The notes below the pieces were generated by a model, which saw only the letters and a program-made list of their open reading frames with translations, was not told the origin of the DNA and did not search any database. Position numbers and translations under genes: made by a program. From Hippophae tibetana (taxonomy: Eukaryota > Streptophyta > Magnoliopsida > Rosales > Elaeagnaceae), in the NCBI GenBank assembly GCA_037013495.1, contig CM072802.1, positions 64,880,983 to 64,944,982 of the forward strand: a stretch of DNA of 64,000 nt. The letters run 5' to 3'. Shown here one piece after another: positions 63,076-64,000 of the stretch (within the stretch, counting starts at the first letter, position 1; each line of letters begins with the position of its first letter).

Positions 63076-64000
63076 TTATTCCAAACACGTGTGAAAAAAA
63101 TTGCCCAAGAATTCCATCATTTGACACGATTTTGCCCACGGAGTGTTAGACATGCAAATCAATGCCCCCCAAAGTGGCACCCGAAACCGAGCATTCCTTG
63201 TCATCTTCGTATTTTTACCGTGCCAAACATGATATTTTGTGAGCAATAAATCATAGAGGATGAAAGGAATTGCGTCCAACAAGAATCCACAACTTTGGAC
63301 GAATATTGTTTTTTTCATGATTGTCCGAGACTTCAAAAAATCAGAAAAAATACTTCCTGTGTCCATAAGATTATGAAACTCTCCATTATATGATCAAATA
63401 TTATTCCAAACACGTGTTAAAAAAATCGCCCAAGAATTCCATCGTTTGACACGATTTTGCCCACGGGGTGTTAGACATGCCTATCAATGCCCCACACAGT
63501 GGCACCCGAAACCGAGCATTCCTTGTCATCTTCGTATTTTTACCGTGCCAAACCTGATATTTGGTGAGCAATAAATCATAGAGGATGAAAGGAATTGCGT
63601 CCAACAAGAACCGACAACTTTGGACGAATATTGTATTTTTCATGATTGTCCGAAAGTTCAAAAAATCACAAAAAATACTTCCTGTGTCCATAAGATTATG
63701 AAACTCTCCATTATGTGATCAAATATTATTCCAAACACGTGTGAAAAAAATCGCCTATGAATTCCATCATCTGACACGAATTTGTCGACGGGGTGTTAGA
63801 CCTGCCTATCAATACCCCACACAGTGGCACCCGAAACCGAGCATTCCTTGTCATCTTCGTATTTTTACCGTGCCAAACCTGATATTTTGTGAGAAATAAA
63901 TCATAGAGGATGAAAGGAATTGCGTCCAATAAGAACCGACAACTTTGGACGAATATTCTATTTTCATGATTTTCCGAGACTTCAAAAAATCACAAAAAAT
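63076..64000 (+). repeat. Copy of the b, c-like, h segment, cut by the window end (offset 5516 b)
   Basis: Matches 57560 onward at 17 monomers, including AAGAATCCACAAC, CACGTGTTAAAA and TCCGAAAGTTC. The h monomer at 63726 has the h front but an a-type back (GTGAGAAATAAATC, CCAATAAG, TCTATTTTCATG), so it is an h/a hybrid. The array continues beyond the window. Confidence 0.82.

Larger units (their letters stand above)
1..64000 (+). repeat. Satellite DNA array, 324/325-base monomer, about 197 copies, head to tail
   Basis: The same unit recurs from the first base to the last in one orientation, with no inverted copy, no unique insert and no mobile element that I can see. Landmarks present in nearly every unit include GTGGCACCC, ACCGTGCCAAAC, GACAACTTTGGACGAAT, GTCCATAAGATTATG and ATCAAATATTATTCC. 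Monomers are 324 or 325 bases. The difference comes mainly from two places: CCTGTCATTCCCCCC is one base shorter than CCTATCAATGCCCCACA, and TCTATTTTCATG is one T shorter than TCTATTTTTCATG. A typical monomer has about 39% GC, more C than G on this strand, and 13 CpG. Organisation and size fit a eukaryotic heterochromatic or centromeric satellite. That location is inference, and I do not recognise the family. Confidence 0.98.

Noticed and set aside
1-64000. CRISPR array.
   Set aside because: The repeats abut with no unique spacers, the unit is 324/325 bases, and there are no cas genes.
1-64000. Telomeric, ribosomal or tRNA-derived repeat.
   Set aside because: No TTAGGG- or TTTAGGG-type runs, no rRNA landmarks, and no A and B box pair or cloverleaf could be found in the monomer.

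Overview
The whole 64 kb is one uninterrupted head-to-tail satellite DNA array. The unit is a monomer of 324 or 325 bases, all copies lie in the same orientation, and the array runs off both ends of the window. From the spacing I estimate 197 to 198 monomer equivalents. I find no supportable protein-coding gene, tRNA, rRNA, CRISPR array, transposon insertion or unique-sequence gap. The open frames present, mostly minus-strand frames of 67 to 96 codons, are the same stretch of monomer read again and again. No organism can be named. A long monomer, kilobase-scale higher-order repeats (HORs) and tens of kilobases without interruption point to a eukaryotic chromosome, in centromeric, pericentromeric or other heterochromatin. 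I do not recognise the monomer family. A typical monomer is about 39% GC and its CpG is not depleted, which does not by itself separate plant from invertebrate.

Monomers differ in a few diagnostic stretches and can be sorted into recurring types, here called a to f plus h. Monomer starts are taken at the TTATTCC motif that follows ATCAAATA. Layout: (1) 1-4990, a diverged tetramer (about 1298 b) repeated nearly four times, with one 67-base internal deletion; (2) about 4500-9040, a seven-monomer block (about 2271 b) present twice; (3) about 8390-23057, a 23-monomer block (7457 b) present twice in tandem and nearly identical, each copy carrying a nested tetramer f-a-b-c (1297 b) twice; (4) 21558-24804, a five-monomer block twice; (5) 25130-31291, tetramer a-d-e-f (1297 b) four times with small insertions; (6) 31940-40046, a clean hexamer HOR a-b-c-d-e-f (1945-1946 b) four times, one copy carrying an extra f; (7) 40371-43612, tetramer f-a-b-c again; (8) 43613-50424, a mosaic with little regular order; (9) 50425-64000, overlapping longer duplications (14, 8, 11 and 17 monomers) with visibly chimeric monomers.

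There is no gene network to describe. What the window records is array evolution by unequal exchange and conversion. The clearest case is the hexamer, which looks like a fusion of the two tetramers f-a-b-c and a-d-e-f through a hybrid c/a monomer. Each monomer also carries recurrent DNA-structural elements: an ACACGTGT palindrome, an EcoRI palindrome and two A6 tracts one helical turn apart.
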